This document shows positions 1-6,512 of a stretch of 10,526 bases of DNA, piece by piece. Position 1 is the first letter of the stretch. Every line of letters starts with the position of its first letter. The translations under genes and the position numbers were made by a program. The stretch is from Bradyrhizobium sp. (GTDB taxonomy: Bacteria > Pseudomonadota > Alphaproteobacteria > Rhizobiales > Xanthobacteraceae), in contig JAQGKC010000135.1 of the NCBI GenBank assembly GCA_028290305.1, positions 1-10,526 on the forward strand, in the 5' to 3' direction. Below the pieces are notes generated by a model. It was not told the DNA's origin and searched no databases. It saw only the letters and a program-made list of their open reading frames with translations.

Positions 1-298
1 GGTGCTGGTTGTTGTTGTCTGCCATCACGTCGTCCAGACTTCCGATCTTCTGGTTCTTCTCATTGCTGACACAGATGCCGAACAGGTTGCTCAGCCGCTA
101 GCCTTGTTCGACGACGTTAACGTCGACTTTGACGAGTGCGACGCCGGCTTGCGGCAGCGCGGGACCAGCCGCGAGCGAGACCGCGAGCGCGGCCCAGATC
201 ATGAGAGCGGGGCGCCGCCTGGCGAGCCGGCCATGCGGTGAACCAGACGAAGCAATGCCGGATGCCGGGGCCGTTCGGATCTTGGTGCAGGCTGCCAT
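1..298 (-). pseudogene. Exported PRC-barrel protein, 5' part, with in-frame amber codon (cut by window edge)
   Basis: The reading frame opens with ATG at 298, preceded by GGAG six bases upstream. It encodes a long basic N-region, then a hydrophobic stretch starting ALMIWAALAVSL and a likely signal-peptidase site near ALPQA, so the product should be exported. After the mature start (VALVKVDVNVVEQG) a TAG codon lies at 98-100. The same frame stays open beyond it to the window edge and reads RLSNLFGICVSNEKNQKIGS, then LDDVM. This matches the PRC-barrel core of the intact gene at 7911-8387 (VAKGYRADALKLKPVVNDKNEGLGRIDD). The amber codon falls exactly where that protein has the tyrosine of GYR, so a TAC/TAT to TAG change is the simplest explanation. 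PRC-barrel domains are small beta-barrels; exported rhizobial versions have no firm function. The rest of the gene lies outside the window. Suppression or a sequencing error is possible. Confidence 0.72.
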
Positions 299-357
299 GT
301 TTCTCTCCAGAGGTTCGAGGCATGGTTACCGGATAATCCCCGGAGCCAAACGCGACA

Positions 358-371
358 CTGACTGTCGTCAA
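358..371 (-). promoter_or_regulatory. FNR/FixK-type operator upstream of the PRC pseudogene
   Basis: Read on the minus strand this is TTGAC-GACA-GTCAG, matching TTGAY-N4-RTCAA at 9 of 10 positions. Its centre is about 66 bp before the ATG at 298, so a start site 41 bp downstream would leave a leader of about 25 nt. The rest of the 299-425 gap shows no gene. Confidence 0.5.
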
Positions 372-425
372 TTCGACGCGAGCTTTTTTGAAGGCGCTCT
401 GAGCTTGGCGACCTTTCTTGCCACG

Positions 426-965
426 TCACGCGCTGCTATCGGCCGCCAGGCGCATGCGGATTGCCGCCACCATGGAGGCATAATCATAAGCTCCATCGTG
501 TCGCACACCGTTGATGAAGAAGGTCGGCGTGCCGATCACCCCGCTGCGGATGCCGCCCGTGAAATCGCTGCGAACCTTGTTTCGGTACTGCCCGGTCTCC
601 AGAGCGTTGCGCATGGCCTCCGGCGAAAGTTCGAGCTCTTCGCCGATCAGCAAGATCGTCGCAAGGCTAAGCCTGCTCTGCTCTTGAAACAGCGCCTCAT
701 GCATTTCCCAGAACACGCCAGCCGCGCCGGCGAACTCGGCACTTTCCGCGGCGATCTCGGCGTGAGGATGCACTTCGGTGAGAGGGAAGTGGCGAAAGAC
801 GAATCTCATTTGTCCGCGGAACGACAATTGCACCTGATTGACGATGGGAGCGGCCAGCGCACAATGCGGGCACTCGTAGTCGCCATATTCAACCACCGTA
901 ACCGATGCTTGCGCCGGTCCACGAACGTGATCATGTTGCGTGACCGGTATTTTCAAGGTCGCCAT
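426..965 (-). CDS. DsbA-family thioredoxin-fold protein, cytoplasmic type
   Basis: A 179-residue thioredoxin-fold protein. The fold begins at about residue 20 (SVTVVEYGDYECPHC). C32-P-H-C35 is the CxxC redox site and GTP at 145-147 supplies the cis-proline loop beside the active site. An alpha-helical insert lies between these. No signal peptide is visible, so unlike periplasmic DsbA it should act in the cytoplasm as a disulfide reductase or isomerase. The same domain type is known fused to some NhaA antiporters; here it stands alone. The start is taken at ATG 965 (MATLKIPV) with AAGG nine bases upstream. ATG 971 is close by, and the frame is open to 1037, but those extra residues lie inside the upstream gene. 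The start overlaps the end of the peroxiredoxin gene by 35 bp, so the two are probably translationally coupled. It may reduce the peroxiredoxin; that is inference. Confidence 0.88.
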   Translation of the reverse strand: MATLKIPVTQHDHVRGPAQASVTVVEYGDYECPHCALAAPIVNQVQLSFRGQMRFVFRHFPLTEVHPHAEIAAESAEFAGAAGVFWEMHEALFQEQSRLSLATILLIGEELELSPEAMRNALETGQYRNKVRSDFTGGIRSGVIGTPTFFINGVRHDGAYDYASMVAAIRMRLAADSSA

Positions 966-1458
966 GTTCATTTGCCTTGTTCGCTGCATTTGCCTTGTCA
1001 GCGAGTTTCTCGAGCGCGTCGAGAATTCCGTCGGCACCGGGATTAACCGCGACTGGTGAGAGATAGCTCCACGCGATCATGCCGCTCCGGTCGAGGACAA
1101 AGAGCGCACGTTCGCTCACACCATCGCCGGCCCGGTAGGCCAGATATCGTCTTGCTACCTCGCCTTTGGGTTCGAAATCGGAAAGCAGCGGAAAATGCAG
1201 GCGACGGTCGCGCGCAAAGGCCGCATGGCACCATACACCGTCCACGGAGATCCCGAGCAATTCAGCGCCGTGCCGGTGAAACTCCGGGAGGATCTCGTTA
1301 TAGAGCGTCATCTGATCGCCGCAGACCGGGCTCCAGTCGGCAGGATAGAATGCAAGGATCACCGGCTTTCCTCTCAGGTCCGACAGCGTGAGGTCCTGGT
1401 CGGGGGTCACCCGCAGCGAGAAGTTCGGTGCGGCCGTTCCGGCAGCTAGAATAGGCAT
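931..1458 (-). CDS. Peroxiredoxin (AhpC/TSA family, redoxin domain)
   Basis: A 175-residue thiol peroxidase that would reduce hydrogen peroxide or organic peroxides. The motif P39-x3-S43-x2-C46 (YPADWSPVC) corresponds to the family P-x3-T/S-x2-C site, making C46 the peroxidatic cysteine. R117 in SERALFVLD fits the conserved arginine that stabilises the cysteine thiolate. A second cysteine, C77 in GVWCHAAF, is a candidate resolving residue. There is no signal peptide. The body ends near residue 153; the tail (ADKANAANKANEHGD) is low in complexity and contains a short duplicated unit that also carries the downstream gene's start signals. ATG 1458 has GAGG six bases upstream. It is first in a two-gene unit with the DsbA-like gene. 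An FNR/FixK-like site lies 82 bp upstream. Confidence 0.9.
   Translation of the reverse strand: MPILAAGTAAPNFSLRVTPDQDLTLSDLRGKPVILAFYPADWSPVCGDQMTLYNEILPEFHRHGAELLGISVDGVWCHAAFARDRRLHFPLLSDFEPKGEVARRYLAYRAGDGVSERALFVLDRSGMIAWSYLSPVAVNPGADGILDALEKLADKANAANKANEHGDLENTGHAT
969..998 (-). repeat. 12-bp direct repeat, 18-bp period, spanning the gene overlap
   Basis: On the minus strand ACAAGGCAAATG occurs at 987-998 and again at 969-980, separated by six bases. The repeat is in frame for both overlapping genes. It adds a duplicated segment to the peroxiredoxin tail and gives two AAGG-ATG copies in the DsbA frame (ATG at 989 and 971) ahead of the preferred ATG 965. It looks like a small tandem duplication. 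Confidence 0.8.
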
Positions 1459-1533
1459 CTTCGACCTCGCGCGCTAAGTCCCGGTGGATGAACCCGGCTC
1501 GCCGGCATCTTGCAGCCCTGCGCCTACGCGTCG

Positions 1534-1547
1534 TTGATTGCGGTCAT
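1534..1547 (-). promoter_or_regulatory. FNR/FixK-like operator upstream of peroxiredoxin-DsbA unit
   Basis: The minus strand reads ATGAC-CGCA-ATCAA, matching TTGAY-N4-RTCAA at 9 of 10 positions. The centre lies about 82 bp before ATG 1458, which would allow a leader of about 41 nt if the site sits at -41. It lies in the divergent spacer 1459-1742 shared with the Crp/Fnr gene. Confidence 0.42.
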
Positions 1548-1625
1548 TTTTTCGAGCCATGATCTTCGGCTGGGGGACATCAGTCGTTGGCTCGGACATT
1601 CTGCAGTGCCCTCGCGCCGGAGCGC

Positions 1626-1642
1626 CATTACGTATTTTTACG
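1626..1642 (+). promoter_or_regulatory. CATTACGTA motif upstream of the Crp/Fnr gene
   Basis: CATTACGTA at 1626-1634 is followed by a second TTACG exactly 10 bp after the first (TTACG at 1628 and 1638). The motif ends about 100 bp before the Crp/Fnr start. The same 9-mer occurs at 5915 and, on the other strand, at 9346. The one-turn spacing suits a dimeric LuxR/FixJ-type regulator; the identity of the binder is inference. Confidence 0.4.
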
Positions 1643-1742
1643 ACGCATGGATTTTCGGAATCTTTTGAAACGTTGTGATGAGCCGGTTGTTCATCTGTCG
1701 CTGGGGTTCCTTCGAGACGGTTCCTTTCACGACTGAGGTGCA

Positions 1743-2459
1743 ATGATGAGAACAAAGCTCCACCCGGCAGACTATTATCGCCGAATACTTTCGGGGCAGC
1801 CCCACGCGTTCAAACGGCTTGATCCTTTTGCGAAAATCGTTCGATGCAACAGAGGACAGGAAATTAACTGTGAACCGGGGCCTTCAGGGCAGTGGTATTA
1901 CGTGATTGTCGGCGCTGTCCGGCGCAGTGCAGTCCGTCCGGACGGCCGGCGACAGATCGTCGATCTGATGCTGCCGCAGGATTTCTTTTTCGTTTCCGAC
2001 CACAAAAGAGACGAGGCGGTCGAGGCCATCGCCGAGGAAACCGTCTTGGCAAGCTATCCCGGGACGCCGGTCGAGCTACTCGCGGAGCGTGACCGTCAGT
2101 TCGCCCGCGAGCTCCGCGAGGTCGCGTTTCAATCTCTCAAGCGTATCCAGAACCAGCTCATGATCATTGGCGGCGTCACTGCCGTCGAGAAGGTCGGTTC
2201 GTTTCTGCTCTCGCTTGACCGACGTAGCGCAGACCGACAAGGTCAGGTGGAACTCCCAGTAACACGATATGACATCGCCGAATACCTTGCAGTTTCGGTC
2301 GAGACGGTGTGTCGTGCCATCACGGACCTGCAGCAGCGCGGAGTCATTACTTTGGTTGGCACGCGAACGGTCAGAATCCTGAACCGAGATGCTTTGGAGG
2401 ATCGCTCCATCGATAAGTTCGATGCGGTAAGGTCGACGGTTGCCGCAAAGGCGGCATGA
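1743..2459 (+). CDS. Crp/Fnr-family transcriptional regulator, FixK-like
   Basis: A 238-residue regulator. Residues 25-115 form a cyclic-nucleotide-binding-type beta-roll, residues 118-160 the long dimerisation helix, and residues 170-215 a winged helix-turn-helix. The recognition helix reads VETVCRAITDLQQRGVI; E187 and R191 match FNR E209 and R213, which contact TTGA half-sites. C190 occupies the place of FNR S212. The N-terminal four-cysteine cluster of FNR is absent (only C35 and C43 precede the DNA-binding domain), so an oxygen-sensing iron-sulfur cluster is unlikely. That is FixK-like, meaning control through its own synthesis or an unknown ligand. ATG 1743 has GAGG four bases upstream; ATG 1746 is an equal alternative. 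The gene is divergent from the peroxiredoxin gene and convergent with the FixJ-like gene. No FNR-type box is seen before it, but a CATTACGTA motif is. The protein is the natural candidate for the five TTGAC-type boxes nearby. Confidence 0.9.
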   Translation: MMRTKLHPADYYRRILSGQPHAFKRLDPFAKIVRCNRGQEINCEPGPSGQWYYVIVGAVRRSAVRPDGRRQIVDLMLPQDFFFVSDHKRDEAVEAIAEETVLASYPGTPVELLAERDRQFARELREVAFQSLKRIQNQLMIIGGVTAVEKVGSFLLSLDRRSADRQGQVELPVTRYDIAEYLAVSVETVCRAITDLQQRGVITLVGTRTVRILNRDALEDRSIDKFDAVRSTVAAKAA

Positions 2460-2542
2460 TTTCCACCGACTCTTCAGGCCACTCTATCTTACGTTTGAGC
2501 ATCAATCTTTTCAGGAAACCGCTGCACGCTTGTCGGATCTGG

Positions 2543-3169
2543 CTAGCTCCTACGCCTCGTTACGGGTAGCTGTGGGTTCAATTTCGCCATGACCCCCAGA
2601 CGTATGACCTCCGCGAACTGGCGTACACCTAGCCGTTCCATCATGCGTGCGCGGTGGACCTCGACGGTGCGCACACTGATCCCGAGCTTGTAGGCGATCA
2701 CCTTGTTGGGTCGGCCTGCCAATAATCCATCAAGGACTTCCCCTTCGCGCGCGCTCAGCCTTGCAATGCGTCGCACGGCGTCGGCAATATCAAGATCGGT
2801 GGCTCTCCCGAATGCTGCCTCGATCGAACCAAGCAGCGCCTCGTCACTGTATGGCTTTTCGAGAAAATCGGCCGCGCCTGCCTTCATCGCACGAACGGCT
2901 GTTTGAATGTCGCCCTGGCCGGTCACGACAATCACGGCAAGATCGGGCCTCATCGTCTTGAGTTGGGTCTGCACATCGAGCCCGCTTATCCCAGGCAGGC
3001 GGACGTCCAGCAGGACACAACCCGCGCCGAACGTATCGGCCGCGGCGAGAAATTCGTTCGGATGGTTGAAAGTGACTGGTTGGAAGTTCGCCGAGTTCAG
3101 CAGCCGGGCCATCGAACGAAGGACGGCGGCATCGTCGTCCAGGACATACACCGTTCGTTCATTCGCCAT
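2543..3169 (-). CDS. FixJ-like response regulator (receiver plus LuxR-type HTH)
   Basis: A 208-residue response regulator. The receiver domain (1-120) has the acidic pair D11/D12, phospho-acceptor D55 (VLLDVRLPG), switch T83 (VVTGQGD) and K105 (FLEKP). The C-terminal LuxR/FixJ helix-turn-helix (about 137-195) starts LSAREGEVLDGLLAG and has the typical PNKVIAYKLGISVRTVEVHR segment. Phosphorylation by the upstream kinase should switch on DNA binding. ATG 3169 has GGAG nine bases upstream and overlaps the kinase gene's last 11 bases, so the pair is an operon. The organisation resembles fixLJ, but FixJ is a large family and orthology to nitrogen-fixation FixJ cannot be claimed. The gene converges on the Crp/Fnr gene with an 83-bp spacer in which no clear terminator is seen. 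Confidence 0.92.
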   Translation of the reverse strand: MANERTVYVLDDDAAVLRSMARLLNSANFQPVTFNHPNEFLAAADTFGAGCVLLDVRLPGISGLDVQTQLKTMRPDLAVIVVTGQGDIQTAVRAMKAGAADFLEKPYSDEALLGSIEAAFGRATDLDIADAVRRIARLSAREGEVLDGLLAGRPNKVIAYKLGISVRTVEVHRARMMERLGVRQFAEVIRLGVMAKLNPQLPVTRRRS

Positions 3170-4862
3170 CTGGCTCTGCTCCGGATGGAAGCGTAAAGCG
3201 AAAGATCGTCCCGCCCATCGGGTTCGGCTCCGCTGTCAGTTGACCGCCGTGCGCCTCGACAATCGATCGGGAGATCGACAGCCCCATTCCCATGCCGTCC
3301 CGCTTTGTTGAAACAAACGGGCTGAATAATTGGTCGGCCATCTCGCGGGGAATTCCCGGGCCGATGTCGGCGACGGTAACCTCGATCATTTCACTGGCGA
3401 GAGCTCTGGTCGCCAAGGTCACTTCCCGGACTGCCTGATCGGCCATCGCCTCGCATGCGTTGCGGATGAGATTGACGAGGACCTGCTGGATTTGCACGCG
3501 GTTCACCGATACTTGGCTGGCGTTGTCATCGAATTCGAACCCGACGCGAACTGTCAGCGGCGCGACGCTGCTGAGTGCAAGAGCGCCTGCTTCCTCGATC
3601 ATCGAAGCAAGTCCTTCCACTTGTCTTTGCTTTTCATCGCGGGTGAGGAACTGGCGGAGGCTGCGGACGATTTCGCTCGCTCTCAATGCCTGCTCGGCTG
3701 CCTCGCCCGTTACTTCGCGTGCCACGACCAGGTCGACGCGCCTTTCAAGAAGTCGCTTCACCGCGTTGGCTGAATTGACCACGGCCGTGAGCGGCTGGTT
3801 GAGTTGATGCGCAAGAGCGGCGGCCATCTGGCCCGCTGCCGTGAGCCGCGCGGCGTGAAAAAGCTCGTTCTGCAATTGTCGAAAGCGGAAGTCTGTTTGC
3901 AAGTGTTCCCGTTGCTCCGCGACGAGCCGCCGATTGGCATCCGCCAATTCAGACGTTCGTTGCTCAACGCGTCGCTCCAGCGTTTCATTCACATAACGCA
4001 GCATCGCTTCCGACGCCTTCTGCTCGGTTAGATCCCGGCTCACCGTTGCGACGTTCATCGGCTCGCCCGTGCGCGGATCGTCGATCCTGAAGGAATCGAC
4101 GAGAAAGGATATTGCGGCTCCTGATCCGAAATGCTGCAGGTCGAGTCCTCCCTTCCAACGGCCGGTGCGAAGCACACTTGGCCAGAGTTCGTCCCGCACG
4201 GTTTTCCGGTACTGTGGCGACACGAAATCGCCGATCTCGAGCCGAATTGCATCGTCGAGGCTGGCGAGTCCAACCTGTTGCAGGCCGGCTGGATTGACAT
4301 ATTGGACCTTGCCGGTGAGCGAGGCGATCCCGATAAAATCGGTGGCTCGCTGCACCACTGCCGTAAACCGTTTGTTCTCTACCTCACCAAGCCATTGCTG
4401 GAAGGCGATCGCCGCCTGATTAGCCCCGGTGTTCAGCAGCAGCCGTTCTTCTTTGGTCGGAAATGTCTCTCGCACAGAGGCAGCGGCCAAGGTCGCGTCA
4501 ACGCCGAAACCGATCGGCGCGGTCATAACGTGCAGGTCGCTGCCGCCGGATCCGCCGGCGATGACAAATTCCTGTCCGCTGCCGGACGTCGTTCCTCCAC
4601 GGCGCAGGATGCGTATAAGGCTTGCCGGGGGCAGCGCCGGGCTACCGCGACCCAGCCTGACAATGGGTTCGTGGCTGCGGCCAGGAAGAGCAATGGAAAC
4701 AAAATCGGCGTCGAGCATGGAAATCAGCGCGGCGACAATGCTGTCGCCGATCTGGCGCATATCATAGTTGCGCCAGGCTGCAGGAAGCGCTGAAAGCGCG
4801 ATCAGATCGCGGATGCAACGTCGCAACGCGTCAGGATTTGCGAGCGAATGTGTCCACGGCAT
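3159..4862 (-). CDS. Sensor histidine kinase with GAF-like and PAS domains (FixL-like)
   Basis: Numbered from ATG 4862 (567 residues). Residues 25-160 look like a GAF-type domain, 166-280 a PAS domain (DFIGIASLTGKVQYVNPAGL to VATVSRDLTEQK), and 280-340 a coiled coil. The HisKA box LAHQLNQPLTAV gives H352 as phospho-acceptor. The ATPase domain has an N-box at 464-471 (NLIRNACE), G1 DIGPGIP at 499-505, an F-box FSPFVSTK at 513-520 and G2 GMGMGLS at 523-529. No transmembrane segment is visible, so it is cytosolic. The PAS helix where FixL carries its heme histidine (IRLEIGDFVSPQYRKTVRDE) has no histidine, so heme oxygen sensing is unlikely. The signal is unknown. ATG 4862 is preferred, with AAGG eight bases upstream; GTG 4943 would extend the protein by 27 residues but would place a 17-bp palindrome inside the gene. 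The partner regulator overlaps its end. Confidence 0.9.
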   Translation of the reverse strand: MPWTHSLANPDALRRCIRDLIALSALPAAWRNYDMRQIGDSIVAALISMLDADFVSIALPGRSHEPIVRLGRGSPALPPASLIRILRRGGTTSGSGQEFVIAGGSGGSDLHVMTAPIGFGVDATLAAASVRETFPTKEERLLLNTGANQAAIAFQQWLGEVENKRFTAVVQRATDFIGIASLTGKVQYVNPAGLQQVGLASLDDAIRLEIGDFVSPQYRKTVRDELWPSVLRTGRWKGGLDLQHFGSGAAISFLVDSFRIDDPRTGEPMNVATVSRDLTEQKASEAMLRYVNETLERRVEQRTSELADANRRLVAEQREHLQTDFRFRQLQNELFHAARLTAAGQMAAALAHQLNQPLTAVVNSANAVKRLLERRVDLVVAREVTGEAAEQALRASEIVRSLRQFLTRDEKQRQVEGLASMIEEAGALALSSVAPLTVRVGFEFDDNASQVSVNRVQIQQVLVNLIRNACEAMADQAVREVTLATRALASEMIEVTVADIGPGIPREMADQLFSPFVSTKRDGMGMGLSISRSIVEAHGGQLTAEPNPMGGTIFRFTLPSGAEPDGE

Positions 4863-4920
4863 CGCCTCGGCCTTGAGAAGGTTCGCGGCAGCCCCGATAA
4901 GTATGCTACTGGTCTTCGGA

Positions 4921-4937
4921 ATTTGGCAATGCCAAAT
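4921..4937 (-). promoter_or_regulatory. Perfect 17-bp palindrome upstream of the kinase gene
   Basis: ATTTGGCA-A-TGCCAAAT is an exact inverted repeat with 8-bp arms. Its centre is about 67 bp before the preferred ATG at 4862, a position typical of an operator. It differs from the TTGAC-type boxes, so another regulator would bind it. If the GTG at 4943 were the true start, the palindrome would be coding. Confidence 0.55.
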
Positions 4938-5127
4938 AGGCACCGGCCTCGATCGTGAAAGGTAGGGTGCTAGAAATGCCTGACGGACCTCGGTATGATT
5001 GCACTTTACCTATGTTATGTATCACAGGGGTTGCATGCTGCGGAGATGGTTTAGCAGAGCCGAGCTTTTGCCTGGCCTCTGAGCCTTTCACACCGTCTTT
5101 TACGTCTGATCGGCAGTTCGCTATTGC

Positions 5128-5745
5128 CTAAGCCGCTGATCTGGCCGTGCTGGAATTGAGCGGCTGCTGTTGCCGGGACCGGAGCCTGAAGGAAAATATG
5201 ATCAACGAAATGCCAAACGCGATCGCGTAGGCTCCGATCCACCAGGTGAGTACGACCGCCCCGATAATCGGTGTAGCGATGAGGAGGGCGCCGTACGCGA
5301 GAGAAATCAGGCCGCCCAGAACCAGCCACCATCGGCCATGGTCGATATTGAGGCGAAAGCCCGCGGCGGCCATCAGCGCGCCGGTGACGATTGCCCACGC
5401 CGCGACCAGCAACACGAACGCGAGAACAGTAAGCCCCGGCCAGAGAAAAGCGGCAATGCCGACCGCGATATCGAGCAGGCCTTCAAAAGCCAGCAAGCCC
5501 CAGCGATCCCTTTGGCGCGCCGCCCGCACTGCCGAGATAATCCCGACTACTCCGTCCACCAGCATGTAGGCGGAAAACACGATGACGAGCGATAGCATCG
5601 TTGCGCCTGGGAATATGAGCGCAATCAATCCAAAGATGATGCCCACCACGCCGCGCAGCGTGAACAGCCACCAATTTCGGACGAGTGTCCTCGATGCAGA
5701 ATCGGAGTCAACTTCAGAAGCGTTACCATACGTGGTGCTGGCCAT
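5128..5745 (-). CDS. HdeD-family (DUF308) membrane protein
   Basis: A 205-residue integral membrane protein with about six transmembrane segments arranged as three similar helical pairs: roughly 24-66, 80-125 and 137-185. Typical features are NWWLFTLRGVVGIIFGLIAL at 24-43 (starting N24-W-W), then FPGATMLSL, with the related WPGLTVLAFVLL in the second pair. HdeD proteins are linked to acid or envelope stress; their biochemistry is not known. A polar, Ser-rich N-terminus and a basic C-terminus (RLRSRQQQ) would face the cytoplasm. ATG 5745 is chosen because GGAG lies seven bases upstream. ATG 5751 is too close to it, and the open frame up to 5817 runs into a palindromic operator. The gene appears monocistronic. 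A perfect FNR/FixK-type box is centred 78 bp before the start. Confidence 0.9.
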   Translation of the reverse strand: MASTTYGNASEVDSDSASRTLVRNWWLFTLRGVVGIIFGLIALIFPGATMLSLVIVFSAYMLVDGVVGIISAVRAARQRDRWGLLAFEGLLDIAVGIAAFLWPGLTVLAFVLLVAAWAIVTGALMAAAGFRLNIDHGRWWLVLGGLISLAYGALLIATPIIGAVVLTWWIGAYAIAFGISLIIFSFRLRSRQQQPLNSSTARSAA

Positions 5746-5816
5746 TGACATGCTCCCGCAGCTTGGTTCGATCTGTTTGTCACCTGGCGAACTTAAGCGC
5801 CGTGACGGGACGTGCA

Positions 5817-5830
5817 TTGACGGCCGTCAA
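5817..5830 (-). promoter_or_regulatory. FNR/FixK-type operator (perfect 14-bp palindrome) upstream of HdeD gene
   Basis: TTGAC-GGCC-GTCAA is a perfect palindrome and matches TTGAY-N4-RTCAA at all ten positions. The centre lies 78 bp before ATG 5745, so a -41 placement leaves a leader of about 36 nt. Confidence 0.68.
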
Positions 5831-5912
5831 GAATGAGATCCTTCTCGATAAACAACACAGTCAGCATACGACGGAGCCGCAGAGAGTTCGAGAGCGAGAT
5901 CGGTGCAGCTGA

Positions 5913-5930
5913 AGCATTACGTAGCATTAC
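5913..5930 (+). promoter_or_regulatory. CATTACGTA motif as a direct repeat, upstream of the zinc-ribbon gene
   Basis: AGCATTAC occurs at 5913-5920 and again at 5923-5930, exactly one helical turn apart, with CATTACGTA at 5915-5923. It lies about 90 bp before the start at 6019. The spacer 5831-6018 shows no gene. Confidence 0.42.
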
Positions 5931-6018
5931 TGAATAGCGACTATTTTCATTTCACCCCAGAGTTCAGGGACCGCGTAACCAACGACCAATCAGGGAGAGC
6001 AGCTATCCTGCTGGACCG

Positions 6019-6255
6019 ATGTTCTCAGATCGAACTGATAGATTCAAAGAGCTTGCAACCATCCATCGGCCGTCGTGCTTGAAATGCAAACGTCCGATGA
6101 AATGGGCCAGAACTTCTCCTGGTACGATGGGACATCAAGAGTTCACCTTCGACTGTTCGACTTGCGGTCGTCGCGAAATACGTGCGGTCGCTATCGATCC
6201 ACTTCGGACCGATGCAGTTGGCTGGATAGCGAGTGAACTCAAGCCGCCTAGATAG
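6019..6255 (+). CDS. Small zinc-ribbon protein of unknown function
   Basis: A 78-residue protein with two cysteine pairs, C20-x2-C23 (PSCLKCKRP) and C46-x2-C49 (FDCSTCGRRE), the layout of a small zinc ribbon. The C-terminal part (VAIDPLRTDAVGWIASELKPP) resembles, from memory, small rhizobial proteins that end at about the same place, so the gene looks complete. The ribosome-binding site is weak (GGA close to the ATG). A direct-repeat CATTACGTA motif lies upstream. The same frame stays open for 68 codons after its TAG stop, without recognisable similarity. Function is unknown; the ribbon could bind nucleic acid or protein. Confidence 0.72.
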   Translation: MFSDRTDRFKELATIHRPSCLKCKRPMKWARTSPGTMGHQEFTFDCSTCGRREIRAVAIDPLRTDAVGWIASELKPPR

Positions 6256-6512
6256 CCACGTTGCAAAGGGCTTGTTGGCAGTGACAGACGTGAATGCATA
6301 AAGTCGCGGCCACTGAACGGGATCGAGCCCGACAAGTCGGAAGACGACCTTCAGCGTGACCTGCTTGGGCGACGTGGCGTTCCGGACCCGGAAGGTGACA
6401 CTTGGCGTGCAAAGAAACGCCGAACGACTCGATCCCGGCCATCCTGCGCGATGCTAATGTGACAGGCGCAATAAAACGAGAGTCCAAAGCTCGGCGAAAG
6501 AATATCCCGAAG

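Noticed and set aside
113..126. CGACGTTAACGTCG, a perfect 14-bp palindrome
   Set aside because: It lies inside the PRC coding sequence (VKVDVNVV repeats), where alternating V and D codons produce it by chance.
129..1046. A 305-codon plus-strand open frame across the PRC and DsbA/peroxiredoxin region
   Set aside because: It is antisense to the well-supported DsbA-family gene and PRC sequence, has no family resemblance, and reflects the codon bias of the opposite strand.
1474..1755. Minus-strand open frame in the peroxiredoxin-Crp/Fnr spacer
   Set aside because: No domain, no ribosome-binding site, and it spans the regulatory motifs of two divergent genes.
4131..4793. A 220-codon plus-strand open frame inside the kinase gene
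   Set aside because: Antisense to the GAF-PAS part of a clear histidine kinase; its translation looks random.
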